DNA of 64,000 nt from Methylobacterium radiotolerans JCM 2831 (lineage in GTDB: Bacteria; Pseudomonadota; Alphaproteobacteria; Rhizobiales; Beijerinckiaceae), in assembly GCF_000019725.1 (NCBI RefSeq), contig NC_010505.1:496001-560000 (forward strand). The letters run 5' to 3'. Every line of letters begins with the position of its first letter. The first letter of the stretch is position 1. Of this stretch, positions 20,555-29,762 are shown in pieces. The position numbers and the translations under genes are program-made. The notes under the pieces were generated by a model. That model was given only the letters and a program-made list of their open reading frames with translations. It did not search any database and had not been told where the DNA came from.

Positions 20555-21419
20555 GCGTTCCGCGGCGACCGGCCATCCCGCGCGTGGCCTCATCCTGAGG
20601 CACCCGCATCAGCGGGCCTCGAGGAGGAGCTACAGGGACGGGGCGACCAGCCAGAGGACTCCGTCGCGGCTCGCCGCGCTCGCACCTCGCCGCGCGGGCG
20701 CGAGCGGACGGCACTCACGTCGAAGTCGGCGGATCCGGCGGGCTCGACGGATCCCGTCATCGCCTCGACCACGACGAGATCCCGCCGCGGCGCTGCCGGG
20801 CAGGTGGGGCATTCGGATCCTTGGGCGAGAAACCGCGGCGGAACGGCTCGAAGTGGGGCCTTTCGCGCATTCGAAGGCGTGCCATGCGTGGCCGCTTCTG
20901 CGCCCCTGGAGCCGCGTCCGTCCGGCTGTCCGTGTTGCGCCGCTAGGTCTCGGGCCGAACCTGTCCCTGGACCGTCTAGGCGGCATTCCGCTGCGGTGGA
21001 GTCATCCCTGTCTCCTCCAGCTTCCAGCGACCGACACCGCTGCGAAACCTGATCTCATCAAGGTTTCGTGCCGGCCCGTGCCCGCTCTCGCCAAGCACAG
21101 TGAGAGACTGCGCCCGTCATCCGGGTCGGTCAATAGCTATTTTCTCGGTAACGGACCTTTTTGCTTCACTTCGCGGCGCCGCCGCGCCGCAGCGCGTGCC
21201 GGCTCAAGGACTTGGATCGATCCTGCGGCACTGCGAAATATTGTGTCGCGCGCGAGCGACTTGTCGGCGCCCATATCGTCCTCGACGGGACGGCGGATCC
21301 CGCGGTCGACGGCCTCTTCCGTGCCGCCGCGCAGGTCGTCGCCGCCGGCCGTATCGGACGTGTTGCCTGGCCGACCACGCCGGCGCCGCGCCTGCGGGCG
21401 CGGTCGCCCGGGCGACGGT
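20555..21419. other. 865-base gap between gatB and the efflux operon
   Basis: This is a convergent gap after gatB and after the leftward HlyD gene. Its first part holds a REP-like core. The middle and right parts show only GC-rich frames with no recognisable protein and no tRNA or rRNA. A short AT-richer patch near 21130-21160 has no obvious role. It may be degraded sequence. Confidence 0.55.
20586..20640. repeat. Partial REP-like element (second copy of the core)
   Basis: CCTCATCCTGAGG at 20588-20600 is followed by CATCAGCGGGCCTCGAGG, matching the left part of the 118-base element after petC. The right terminal inverted repeat seen there (GGATGAGGTG) is not found here, so this copy looks truncated or diverged. 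Confidence 0.65.
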
Positions 21420-22475
21420 TCAGCGCCGCTCGGCCTCCTGGGCCGGCCCGGCCGCCGGCGTGGTCAGAGCGGAGACGCGGTCGCGCAAGTTCATGAACCA
21501 GTTCGGCGCCGGGCCGCGGCCACCATTGACGAACACCGTCGCGGTCATGCCGGCGATGAGCGGGACGCCCGCCGGGACATGGTCGATGCGGATGCGGACC
21601 GGCACCCGCTGAGCGAGGCGGACCCAGGTGTAGACCGGGTTTACGTCCGGCAATCCCTGCGTGCTGGCGGCGGCGTTCGCCGTGGAGATGCCGAGCGTGA
21701 TGCTGTGGACCGTGCCGGTCAGGTGCGGGTCGAAGCCCATCAGCTTCACGTCGGCGCGATCGCCGACGTGAATGTTGGGCATCTTCGTCTCCTCGAAATA
21801 GCCGTCGATCCAGAAGGAATCGGTGTCGATTACGCTGATGTTCGAGGTGCCGGTCCGGGCGTAGTCGCCGACGCGCATCAGCAGGTTGGTCACCCGGCCG
21901 TTGACGGTGGACTTCACCTGGGTGCGCTCGAGGTTCACCTTGGCCTGCCGCAATTGCGCCTGGGCACTCTCCAGCGACGCCTCGGCGATCTTCGCGGCGC
22001 CGGCGAATTGCTGCTTCTCCTCGATCGAGGTCGACACGGTCGTGAGCGCCTGCCGGCGGGCTGACTGGGCGTTCTTCACCTGCAGGTCGGCCTCGCGGTT
22101 CTTCACCTCGGCGTCCGCCGAGGTGACCGCGACCTCGAAGTCGACCGGATCGATGACGTAGAGGACGTCGCCCTTGCGGACGGTCTGGTTGTCCTGAACC
22201 CGGACCTCGACGATCTGCCCGGCGACCTGGGGCGCGATGTTGGCGACCTGCACCCGGACCGTGCCGTCGCGCGTCCAGGGCGCCGCCACGTAGAATTCCC
22301 ACACGAAGGCCGCCGCGACGATCGCCGCCAGCAGGATCGCGCCCGTGGCCGCGAGGCGGAACACCTTGGCGGCGCGGCCCCGGCGCGGCACCGCGGGCAG
22401 CGGGTCGCTCCGCCCGGGGGCGCTGTCACGGGAGGCGGACTTCGGATCGTCCTCGTCGGCGGTCGTGTCGGGCAT
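21420..22475 (-). CDS. HlyD/EmrA-type periplasmic adaptor of an efflux pump (AaeA-like)
   Basis: This 351-residue membrane-fusion protein has a cytoplasmic N-tail, one membrane helix (about residues 41-63) and a periplasmic part. The lipoyl half-motif APQVAGQIVEVRVQDNQTVRKGD lies near residue 85, a coiled-coil hairpin follows (about 115-180), and then KSTVNGRVTNL. It ends with the beta-barrel domain. It is encoded downstream of a FUSC-family membrane protein and a DUF1656 peptide, the layout of AaeB-AaeX-AaeA aromatic acid efflux. Start and preceding stop share one base (TGATG). The substrate is probably an aromatic carboxylate, but this is by analogy. Confidence 0.88.
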   Translation of the reverse strand: MPDTTADEDDPKSASRDSAPGRSDPLPAVPRRGRAAKVFRLAATGAILLAAIVAAAFVWEFYVAAPWTRDGTVRVQVANIAPQVAGQIVEVRVQDNQTVRKGDVLYVIDPVDFEVAVTSADAEVKNREADLQVKNAQSARRQALTTVSTSIEEKQQFAGAAKIAEASLESAQAQLRQAKVNLERTQVKSTVNGRVTNLLMRVGDYARTGTSNISVIDTDSFWIDGYFEETKMPNIHVGDRADVKLMGFDPHLTGTVHSITLGISTANAAASTQGLPDVNPVYTWVRLAQRVPVRIRIDHVPAGVPLIAGMTATVFVNGGRGPAPNWFMNLRDRVSALTTPAAGPAQEAERR

Positions 22476-22669
22476 CAGATGAACGCGATCAGGAGGGCGA
22501 GGACACAGACGTAGAGGCCGGCCTCGGCGAGCGGGGCGTTGGCGACGTAGCGGCTGAAGTGGATGCGGGCGAAGACGAGGCGCAGGACGACCAGGATCAC
22601 GAAGGCGGCCAGCGCGTAAGCGACGAAGGCCGTGACCAGCACTCCGCCGACATGGATGTCCTCGTGCAT
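22475..22669 (-). CDS. DUF1656 small membrane protein (AaeX-like)
   Basis: A 64-residue peptide with two hydrophobic helices (VLVTAFVAYALAAFVILVVLRL and LYVCVLALLIAFI). It begins MHEDIHVGGVLV, typical of DUF1656/AaeX proteins. Its stop shares a base with the adaptor start, and it begins 23 bases after the FUSC gene, so all three are one unit. The role of AaeX-like peptides in the pump is not established. Confidence 0.85.
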   Translation of the reverse strand: MHEDIHVGGVLVTAFVAYALAAFVILVVLRLVFARIHFSRYVANAPLAEAGLYVCVLALLIAFI

Positions 22670-22692
22670 GGTGATTCCGGAAGAAGCGGCCG

Positions 22693-24732
22693 TCAGAATA
22701 GCGCGACGTCGAGGCGATGGAGGAATCGCCGGTGGCGGGTGATGGTTCGCGACGCTGTGACGAGGTCGCTGGCGGCGCGGGCCGTCGTCAGCCGCACCGC
22801 CCGGTCCTGGCCGGACGCGGCGCGGATCAGCTCGCGCGCCGCCGTCTCGAGGCCGCGATCGTCGCCGGCCGCCAGGGCGTCCCGCGCCCGCGGGATCGCG
22901 CCGCGCAGGGCCCCGATCGACCAGAGGCGGCGCAGCTCCGCGTGGGCGCGGGCGGCGGCGGCCTCCAGCCGGGCGAGGGCGAAGGCGTGGTGCAGGTTCG
23001 CCCGCCGCACGGCGCCGCTCCCCGAGCTGTAATTCGCGAACTGGAACAGCCGGTCGGCGTTCAGGCTGGTGCGGGTGGTGGCGTCGCCCCCCTGGCCGAC
23101 GAGGGCGTCGGCGAGCGCGCGCCGCGCCGAATCCAGGGCGAAGACCCGCTGCTGGGCGGGCGTGATCGGCAGGATGAGGCGGACGACGATCGACAGGATC
23201 ACGGCCGCGACGACCACCAGGAAGGCGTTCAGGAGGAAGGTCAGCGCATCGTACGACTGGGGATTCGAGGGCCCGAGCAGCACGGGGAAGAAGACGATCA
23301 CGATGAAGCCGATGCCGAAGGTCTTCGGGTTCAGCGACAGGAAGCAGCCGAGGAAGATCACGGGGGCCATCACCATGGCCAGCATCGGGAAGCCCTGGAC
23401 ACCGTTGAGGAGCGCGAACCGGGCGATGCCCGCGAAGGTGGCGGCAAGGGTCATCCCGATGACGACCCCGTTGGCGAACTTCTTCGGATCCGGCGTGACC
23501 GACGAGAGCGCCGCGGTGGCGGCCACTTGGACCAGCGCGAAGGAGGCCTGCGGCAGGCCGAGCGCCACGAAGGTGGCGGCGGTCACCGCGAAGCTCAGGG
23601 CGACCCGCAGGGCACCGCGCACGGCGACCGGGAAGTCGCGATGGGTCGGCAGCGCGGCGTCGCGCAGCGGCCGGTGGCCGTCGGCGACGGCACGAATGCC
23701 GTCCTGCGCGAAGGTCGCGGCGCAGACGAAGTCGAGGGCGCGCTGAAGCACCACCACCTCGTCGAGGGGGCGGGTCCCGTCGCGGATGGCCGCGTCGATC
23801 AGGTCGCGCAGGCGCTCGTCGTCGCGGTCGAGGGCGTCGGGATCCGGTGCGTCGGCCACCCGCCGGCAGATCGCCATCGCCTCCGCGACGGCCGGGCTCG
23901 GGTTGCGCAGGCCGGCCGCCGCGGCCCCGAGGCTGCGGATCGCGGCCGCCATCACGTAGAGCGCGGCGATGCAGCTGCGCGCGCCGGCCGCGCGGTACCG
24001 GCCGTCGTCCAGTTCGCCCGCGATGGCGCTGGCATCGGCCCGCATCGGCGCGATGGCGCGGATCAGCGCGGCGGTGCGCGTGGCGCCGAGGTCGCCCACC
24101 GCCAGCGTCTCGCGGGCGTAGCCGCGCGTCTCGTCCCAGGCTTCGCGCAATTGCGGCAGCAGGGCCCGCCACGTGCTCGGCGAGGCGAGGGCGTCGTTGA
24201 TGAAGGTGATCACGACGATGCCGAGCACGATCACGGCGACGCGGGACACGGCGGCGTCGAAGGTGCCCTGCGGCTCGTCGATCTGACCCAGCGCGATGAT
24301 CGCCACGGTGTAGCCGGACAGCATCGCGCCGTAGGCCCGCGTGTCTTGCAGGAACTGGGCGACGAAGACGCAGAGGCCGAGCCACACGGTGAAGCTGAGG
24401 AGCAGCAGCACCCGGTCCTGGCCGAACAGGGCCATGAAGACGAGCGCCACCACGGCGCCGATCAGCGTACCGAGGAGGCGGTAGACCGCCTTCGAGATCG
24501 CCTGCCCGCGCTTGGGCTGGGCGAGGATCGCCACGCAGGTGGCGGCGGACGAGGCGCTGTCGAGCTGGAGCCAGAAGGCGGCGGCCAGTGCCAGCATCAT
24601 GGCGATCCAGATCCGCAGCGCGAAGGCCCAGGCGGCCGGCTTCGGCACCCAGGCATCGAGGAACGCCACGACGCGGTCGACGAACGGTTCGGCGCGGCGA
24701 TCCGCGGCGGATGCGGCGGGGGCCTCAGCCAT
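22693..24732 (-). CDS. FUSC-family membrane transporter (AaeB-like)
   Basis: This 679-residue protein has two groups of membrane helices (about residues 35-175 and 370-510), each followed by a long cytoplasmic part, the plan of FUSC/AaeB proteins that export aromatic acids. The first hydrophobic block starts AWAFALRIWIAMMLALAAAF, and the second contains ALRVALSFAVTAATFVALGL. It is first in the operon with DUF1656 and HlyD genes. No LysR-type regulator (as AaeR in E. coli) is adjacent. Protection from plant or lignin-derived phenolic acids is a plausible role. Confidence 0.88.
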   Translation of the reverse strand: MAEAPAASAADRRAEPFVDRVVAFLDAWVPKPAAWAFALRIWIAMMLALAAAFWLQLDSASSAATCVAILAQPKRGQAISKAVYRLLGTLIGAVVALVFMALFGQDRVLLLLSFTVWLGLCVFVAQFLQDTRAYGAMLSGYTVAIIALGQIDEPQGTFDAAVSRVAVIVLGIVVITFINDALASPSTWRALLPQLREAWDETRGYARETLAVGDLGATRTAALIRAIAPMRADASAIAGELDDGRYRAAGARSCIAALYVMAAAIRSLGAAAAGLRNPSPAVAEAMAICRRVADAPDPDALDRDDERLRDLIDAAIRDGTRPLDEVVVLQRALDFVCAATFAQDGIRAVADGHRPLRDAALPTHRDFPVAVRGALRVALSFAVTAATFVALGLPQASFALVQVAATAALSSVTPDPKKFANGVVIGMTLAATFAGIARFALLNGVQGFPMLAMVMAPVIFLGCFLSLNPKTFGIGFIVIVFFPVLLGPSNPQSYDALTFLLNAFLVVVAAVILSIVVRLILPITPAQQRVFALDSARRALADALVGQGGDATTRTSLNADRLFQFANYSSGSGAVRRANLHHAFALARLEAAAARAHAELRRLWSIGALRGAIPRARDALAAGDDRGLETAARELIRAASGQDRAVRLTTARAASDLVTASRTITRHRRFLHRLDVALF

Positions 24733-24858
24733 GCCGGACCGGGCGCGGCGCGCTGTCCACCGCCCGTCCGGACGGAGAAGGGTCCGTCATCGCCTCGTGT
24801 CTCCCGCCAACGCGCCGCGGATGTCTGAACGAACGGGACGCCCCGCGGTTCTAGCCGG

Positions 24859-25179
24859 TCAGGCCTTGTCGCCACCTTTCAGGCGCTTGTTGCACTTGCT
24901 CCAGAACTGCGGCCATTTCGGCCCCTGCGCGGCCTTCTGCGCGTCGGTGAGGGCGCGCCACTCGGCGCCGCAGGTCTTCTGCCGTTCGCGGGTGGCGGAC
25001 TGGCCCTGACTCGGCGTCCTGGCGGCCGGCGCCTCGGCGGCGGGCGCCTTCGCGGGTGCCTCCCTGGCCGCCGCGTCCCGGGCGGGCGTATCCTTGGCAG
25101 GCGGGTCCTTGGCGAGGACCGGACAGGCGGCGAGCAGCGGCACGGACAGGACCGCGATCCTGACGAGACGATCGATCAT
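24859..25179 (-). CDS. Small exported Ala/Lys-rich protein with C-terminal Cys motif
   Basis: A 106-residue protein with a signal peptide (MIDRLVRIAVLSVPLLAACPVLA), an Ala/Lys/Pro-rich linker with repeated AxDxxAxEAPAK elements, and a conserved-looking tail, KTCGAEWRALTDAQKAAQGP then WSKCNKRLKGG. The tail recalls PsiF-like repeats (C-x-E then a basic CxxRLK end), but the match is weak. The periplasm is the expected location. The function is unknown. The start was set by the signal peptide, although the frame is open further upstream. Confidence 0.65.
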   Translation of the reverse strand: MIDRLVRIAVLSVPLLAACPVLAKDPPAKDTPARDAAAREAPAKAPAAEAPAARTPSQGQSATRERQKTCGAEWRALTDAQKAAQGPKWPQFWSKCNKRLKGGDKA

Positions 25180-25417
25180 CGGATGTTCCCCCTCGGGCGA
25201 CGTACCACGCCCGAGCCGCAATCTCGCCGCTCTCGCGCGGGGCCGGCAAGCCCGCCCCGGCGGCCGACGACAGCTCCGGCGCAGCTTCGCCGAATCGTCG
25301 GGCTCCCGGGCCGCTGCCCTTGAGCGCGGCCGGGAAATCGTCTTCACTGCCGGGGTTGTTTGGAAATGGCGGAGGACCACCGCGCCGCCGACGATCGGGT
25401 CCAGGAGCAGGCAGAGC

Positions 25418-26053
25418 ATGGCAGCGGTGTCCGGGCGGCCGATCGACGTCCACACATGGAGCACGCCGAACGGCTGGAAGATCCCGATCATGCTGGAGGA
25501 GTGCGGGCTGCCCTACCGCATCGTTCCCGTGGACATCGCCAAGAACGAGCAGTTCGCGCCCGATTTCCTGGCGATCTCGCCCAACAACAAGATCCCGGCC
25601 ATCGTCGACCCGGACGGGCCCGGCGGACAGCCGATCTCCGTCTTCGAATCGGGCGCGATCCTGCAGTATCTCGGCCGGAAGACCGGACAATTCTACCCGG
25701 CCGACGAGCGCGCCCGCGTGCAGGTCGACGAGTGGCTGTTCTGGCAGGTGGCGGGATTCGGGCCGATGCTCGGGCAGACGCACCACTTCAAGATCTACGC
25801 GCCCGAGAAGGTGCCGTACGCGATCGACCGGTTCACCGCCGAGGCCAAACGCCTGTACGGCGTGCTGGAGCGGCGGCTCGAGGGCCGCGCCTTCCTAGCC
25901 GACGAGTACTCCATCGCCGACATCGCGACGTTCACCTGGGCCAAGCTCAACTTCAAGCAGGGCGTCGCCATCGACACCCTGCCGAACGTCGCCCGCTGGC
26001 TCGAGAGCATCTTGGCGAGGCCGGCGGTGCAGCGCGGCCTCGCGGCGATCTGA
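25418..26053 (+). CDS. Glutathione S-transferase family protein (YghU/YfcG type)
   Basis: This 211-residue cytoplasmic protein has a thioredoxin-fold N-domain beginning RPIDVHTWSTPNGWKIPIML, where TPNGWK is characteristic of Nu-class GSTs such as YfcG and YghU that act as glutathione disulfide-bond oxidoreductases. NNKIPAIVDPDGP and FESGAILQYLGRKTG form the glutathione site, and the all-helical C-domain includes GRAFLADEYSIADIATFTW. The start is the ATG at MAAVSGRPIDV. It converges with the DUF2147 gene. The substrate is unknown. Confidence 0.92.
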   Translation: MAAVSGRPIDVHTWSTPNGWKIPIMLEECGLPYRIVPVDIAKNEQFAPDFLAISPNNKIPAIVDPDGPGGQPISVFESGAILQYLGRKTGQFYPADERARVQVDEWLFWQVAGFGPMLGQTHHFKIYAPEKVPYAIDRFTAEAKRLYGVLERRLEGRAFLADEYSIADIATFTWAKLNFKQGVAIDTLPNVARWLESILARPAVQRGLAAI

Positions 26054-26060
26054 CGGGCAA

Positions 26061-26525
26061 TCAGTTCTTGTTGGCGGCCTGCTGGTTCACGTCCGGGACG
26101 CGGGTCCAGGTCTGCGACCCGCACAGGATCTTGAGCATGCAGCCCGAGACGTTGAGCTCGGCCTCGTTCTCGCGCTCCAGGCTGACCGTGTAGATCTTGC
26201 CTTCCTCGATATTGTAGAGTTCGCCGGTGAACTTCGCGTCGTCCGGCTTCAGACCATCGATCAGCTGCAGACCGATCACCGGACGGGCACGCTTCTTCGG
26301 ATCGGGATTCTTGAGGTCGGTGCGCGGGGCGCCGTTGTCGAAGGTCGGCGTCTTGAGCCAGACGACCTTGCCGCAGACCAGCTTCTGGCCGGGGCCGCAG
26401 CGATCGATCCGGATCTTGGCGCGACCGTCGCCGGTGAGCCACGTGCCGGACGGGTCCTTGGCGGTGTCGGCGGCGGCGGCGGAGAGGCCGGCGAGAAGCA
26501 GGCTGGCGCTGAGAGCGAGGCGCAT
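26061..26525 (-). CDS. DUF2147 exported protein
   Basis: This 154-residue protein has a signal peptide (MRLALSASLLLAGLSAAAA) and a DUF2147 domain. It begins DPSGTWLTGDGRAKIRIDRCG, continues with LVCGKVVWLK and RPVIGLQLIDGLKPD, and ends YTVSLERENEAELNVSGC with GSQTWTRV. Four cysteines could form disulfides in the periplasm. DUF2147 proteins are common in methylobacteria as small lipocalin-like exported proteins with no fixed function. Its 3' end lies eight bases from the GST gene end. Confidence 0.85.
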   Translation of the reverse strand: MRLALSASLLLAGLSAAAADTAKDPSGTWLTGDGRAKIRIDRCGPGQKLVCGKVVWLKTPTFDNGAPRTDLKNPDPKKRARPVIGLQLIDGLKPDDAKFTGELYNIEEGKIYTVSLERENEAELNVSGCMLKILCGSQTWTRVPDVNQQAANKN

Positions 26526-26794
26526 GGTTCGTCTCCGGTGTTGGGGCGTCCGCGGACGCCCGAGGGGTGGACGAAGTCGGTTGGTGCGCGACTGAGCCGT
26601 CGCATTCGGGCGATTTTTCGGCGGTGTTGCGGCAGAGCCACGGCCGCGCTTGTCCCGCTCGGTCCCGCCGCGCGGCTTGAGACACCGGGGGGCGCCCGCT
26701 ATAAGCCCGGCGCCGAAGCGAAATTCTCGCTGCCGCGGCGTGTCCGGATCGCCGGCGCGCCGCAGATCTTTTCCACAGACAGACCGGACGCACC

Positions 26795-27217
26795 ATGGCC
26801 ACCGAGCGCACCTTCTCGATCCTGAAGCCCGACGCGACGCGGCGGAACCTGACCGGCGCGGTCAACGCGGTCATCGAGGAGGCCGGCCTGCGCATCGTCG
26901 GCCAGCGCCGCATCCGCATGACCAAGGAGCAGGCCGAGAAGTTCTACGAGGTGCACAAGGAGCGCCCGTTCTTCGGCGAGCTCGTGACCTTCATGACCTC
27001 CGGCCCGGTGGTGGTTCAGGTCCTCGAGGGCGAGAACGCGGTCGCCAAGTACCGTGAGGTCATGGGCGCCACGAACCCGGCCCAGGCCGCCGAGGGCACG
27101 ATCCGCAAGAAGTTCGCCGAGTCCGTCGGTGAGAACACCGTCCACGGTTCGGACAGCGCCGAGAACGCCAAGCTCGAGATCGCGCAGTTCTTCAAGGATT
27201 CCGACATCGCCGCCTGA
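26795..27217 (+). CDS. ndk: Nucleoside diphosphate kinase
   Basis: This 140-residue enzyme moves the terminal phosphate between nucleoside triphosphates and diphosphates. It begins [17 protein letters not shown], has the substrate stretch [18 protein letters not shown], and carries the phosphorylated histidine in [12 protein letters not shown]. The length and motif order are normal. It appears monocistronic, with a possible terminator hairpin just after the stop. Confidence 0.98.
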   Translation: MATERTFSILKPDATRRNLTGAVNAVIEEAGLRIVGQRRIRMTKEQAEKFYEVHKERPFFGELVTFMTSGPVVVQVLEGENAVAKYREVMGATNPAQAAEGTIRKKFAESVGENTVHGSDSAENAKLEIAQFFKDSDIAA

Positions 27218-27229
27218 GGCGCGGCGCGG

Positions 27230-27256
27230 TGGCGGGTTGGGCACACCGGCCCGCCA
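27230..27256 (+). terminator. Possible terminator hairpin after ndk
   Basis: TGGCGGG pairs with CCCGCCA across a 13-base loop, starting 12 bases after the ndk stop. There is no T-run, so only weak support for intrinsic termination. Confidence 0.35.
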
Positions 27257-27385
27257 TTCGCGCGCCCCGGACCCGGCGCCGCCGGGAATGCCGCCCTGTG
27301 TGACCGGGTCGTCCTTGACGGGACAGAGCCCGGAAGCGTCCAACGGCCGAGCTTAGCCAATCTCAGCCCCCGGACGACCCCGACC

Positions 27386-27751
27386 ATGACGATGCGCCGC
27401 CTGCCCCTGCTGATCGCGACCGGCCTGATCGCCCTCGGCGCGACCGCCGCCCTCGCGGGCGGATCCTCGGCCCCGTTCCAGCAGTACGAGCCCGACCCGG
27501 CCCTCAAGACCGCCAGCAAGACCAATCTCGAAGGCCGCGTGCGCCACGCCTGCACCGTCGTCCAGGCGCGCATGACCAGCGCCACCGAGGCGTCCCTCGA
27601 GCGCCCCTGCGGCTGCTACGCCCGTCAGACCCTGCGCAGCCTCGACGCCTCCGAGATCGAGGCCTACCGGACCACCGGCTACTTCAACGACACCGCCCGC
27701 GCCAAGGCGCTCTCGGCCCTGGACAGCTGCAAGCTGCAGCGCCCGGTCTGA
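27386..27751 (+). CDS. Small exported cysteine protein of unknown function
   Basis: This 121-residue protein has a signal peptide ending near AALAGG. The mature part has four cysteines in the order C (RHACTVV), CxC (RPCGCYA) and a final C (LDSCKLQ). The motif CGCYARQTLRSLDASEIEAYR gives a CxC followed by a short acidic helix. The gene between folP and pqqE at 55750 has a similar Cys-CxC-Cys plan, so they may be distant relatives. The function is unknown; a periplasmic disulfide-bonded fold is inferred. Confidence 0.7.
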   Translation: MTMRRLPLLIATGLIALGATAALAGGSSAPFQQYEPDPALKTASKTNLEGRVRHACTVVQARMTSATEASLERPCGCYARQTLRSLDASEIEAYRTTGYFNDTARAKALSALDSCKLQRPV

Positions 27752-27778
27752 GCGCCCGAAGGCTCCCGGCTCCGCGCA

Positions 27779-27869
27779 CCGTCCTGGCGCGCGGAGCGCA
27801 GCAACCCGTTGAGCAAGACGTCGGCGAGCGTGGCGTTACCGGATAGCTTCGCCCCGCGCGCCAGGACGG
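27779..27869. repeat. Perfect 16-bp inverted repeat between convergent genes
   Basis: CCGTCCTGGCGCGCGG (27779-27794) is exactly inverted at 27854-27869, with 59 bases between. It lies in the short gap where the exported-protein gene and purN converge. It could be a bidirectional terminator or a mobile palindromic repeat. Confidence 0.75.
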
Positions 27870-27890
27870 AAACGCCCGTGCTGCCGCCCG

Positions 27891-28541
27891 CTAGACGCTG
27901 AACAGCGCGCCGTCCGGCGCCGCGTCGGCGATGACCACGCGCTCGCCCTCCAGGCGGGCGCGGCCGCCCGCCACGAGGGCGAGCACCGCCGGGTAGAGGC
28001 GGCGCTCCTGCACGATCACCCGGTCGGCGAGGCTGTCGGGATCGTCGTCCTGGCGGACGGGGATCGCGGCCTGGGCGACGATCGGGCCGGCATCGAGCTC
28101 CGGCACGACGAAGTGGACCGTGCAGCCGTGCAGGCGCACGCCCGCGTCCAGCGCCTGCCGGTGGGTGTGCGTGCCCTTGAACAGGGGCAGGAGCGACGGG
28201 TGGATGTTGAGCATCCGGCCGGCCCAGGACGCCACGAACTCCGTCGTGAGGATCCGCATGAAACCCGCGAGGCAGACGAGGTCGATCTCGGCCGCCCGCA
28301 GCGCCGCGTCGAGGGCGGCGTCGAAGCCGGCCCGGTCGGCGAAGGCCCGGTGATCGATCGCCTGCGTCGGGATGCCAGCCGCGGCCGCCCGGGCGAGGCC
28401 GGCGGCCGCCGGGCGGTTCGACAGGACCAGCACGATCTCGGCCGGGAAGGCGGGATCCTTCGCGGCCTCGAGCAGCGCGACCATGTTCGAACCGCGCCCC
28501 GAGATCAGGACGGCGACGCGGGTCTTGCGGGCGGCCGCCAT
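27891..28541 (-). CDS. purN: Phosphoribosylglycinamide formyltransferase
   Basis: This 216-residue enzyme transfers a formyl group from 10-formyl-tetrahydrofolate to GAR in purine synthesis. GRGSNMVALLEA near the start binds the phosphate, NIHPSLLPLFKGTHTHRQAL contains the catalytic Asn and His, and the catalytic Asp is in DAGPIVAQA. It shares one base with the purM stop, so the two are translated together. The formyl donor links it to the C1 pools of a methylotroph. Confidence 0.96.
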   Translation of the reverse strand: MAAARKTRVAVLISGRGSNMVALLEAAKDPAFPAEIVLVLSNRPAAAGLARAAAAGIPTQAIDHRAFADRAGFDAALDAALRAAEIDLVCLAGFMRILTTEFVASWAGRMLNIHPSLLPLFKGTHTHRQALDAGVRLHGCTVHFVVPELDAGPIVAQAAIPVRQDDDPDSLADRVIVQERRLYPAVLALVAGGRARLEGERVVIADAAPDGALFSV

Positions 28542-29620
28542 CAGAGGGCGAGGCGGCCGGCGAAGGTGACCGGCTCGGGCCCGCGCGCCGTGATCCGCCC
28601 GAGGCGGACCGGGGTCTCGCCGGCCCGGGTCAACGCCTCGTCGACGTCGTCGACCGCGTCAGCGGCGGCGATCACCACCATGCCGATCCCGCAGTTGAAG
28701 GTGCGCAGCATCTCGGCCTCGGCGACGCCGCCCTCGCGGGCGAGCCAGCCGAAGACCGGCGGCGGAGTCACGGCGTCGAGGTCGACGGCGATGCCGACAT
28801 CGTCCGGCAGGACCCGCGGGAGATTGTCGGGGAAGCCGCCGCCCGTGATGTGGGCGAGCGCCCGGATCCCGTCGGTGGCCCCCAGAGCCGCGAGGAGCGG
28901 CTTCACGTAGATCCGGGTCGGCTCCAGCAGCTCGTCGCCGAGACTCCGGCCCGGGGCGAACGGCGCCGGCGCGTCCCAGCCGAGGCCGGTCTTCGCGACG
29001 ATCCGGCGCACCAGCGAGAAGCCGTTGGAATGGACGCCCGAGGAGGGCAGGCCGAGCACGACGTCGCCGGGCCGGATGCCGGGCCGCGGCAGCAGCGCGC
29101 CGCGCTCGGCGGCGCCGACCGAGAAGCCCGCGAGATCGTAGTCGGACCCGTCGTAGAGGCCCGGCATCTCGGCGGTCTCGCCGCCGATCAGCGCGCAGCC
29201 GGCCTGCCGGCAGCCCTCGGCGATGCCGCGCACGATGTCGGCGCCGACGCCCGGCACCAGCTTGCCGGTGGCGTAGTAGTCGAGGAAGAACAGCGGTTCG
29301 GCGCCCTGGACGATGATGTCGTTCACGCACATGGCCACGAGGTCGATGCCGATCGTGTCGTGCCGGCCGGTCTCGATGGCGATCTTGACCTTGGTGCCGA
29401 CGCCGTCGTTGGCCGCGACCAGGATCGGGTCGCGGAAGCCCGCGGCCTTCAGGTCGAACAGGCCGCCGAAACCGCCGATCTCGGCGTCGGCACCCGGCCG
29501 CCGGGTCGACCGCACCAGCGGCTTGATCGTCTCGACCATGGCGTTGCCGGCATCGATATCGACGCCCGCCGCCGCGTAGGTCAGCCCCGTCTTCGGCTCG
29601 TTGCCGTCCTTGGCCGTCAT
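28541..29620 (-). CDS. purM: Phosphoribosylformylglycinamidine cyclo-ligase
   Basis: This 359-residue ATP-grasp-like synthetase closes the imidazole ring to [41 protein letters not shown] and [13 protein letters not shown] are all in the normal order. It precedes purN on the leftward strand. A 142-base divergent gap separates it from the AI-2E family gene and should hold both promoters. Confidence 0.97.
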   Translation of the reverse strand: MTAKDGNEPKTGLTYAAAGVDIDAGNAMVETIKPLVRSTRRPGADAEIGGFGGLFDLKAAGFRDPILVAANDGVGTKVKIAIETGRHDTIGIDLVAMCVNDIIVQGAEPLFFLDYYATGKLVPGVGADIVRGIAEGCRQAGCALIGGETAEMPGLYDGSDYDLAGFSVGAAERGALLPRPGIRPGDVVLGLPSSGVHSNGFSLVRRIVAKTGLGWDAPAPFAPGRSLGDELLEPTRIYVKPLLAALGATDGIRALAHITGGGFPDNLPRVLPDDVGIAVDLDAVTPPPVFGWLAREGGVAEAEMLRTFNCGIGMVVIAAADAVDDVDEALTRAGETPVRLGRITARGPEPVTFAGRLAL

Positions 29621-29762
29621 GCCCGCGCCACCTCGTTCTATCCAGGCCCCGCTCTAGCGACTTCGCGCGCGGCGCGCGAGTCGGCCGGCGGCGCCTTGAT
29701 CGGCGCGCCTCGCATACCCACTCTGCCCGCTGGCGTGGTGTGCTGCGGGGGGGAGCGTCATC

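Noticed and set aside
21100..21612. Rightward frames in the gatB-efflux gap as a possible regulator of the pump
   Set aside because: No helix-turn-helix or ligand-binding domain can be read in any frame.
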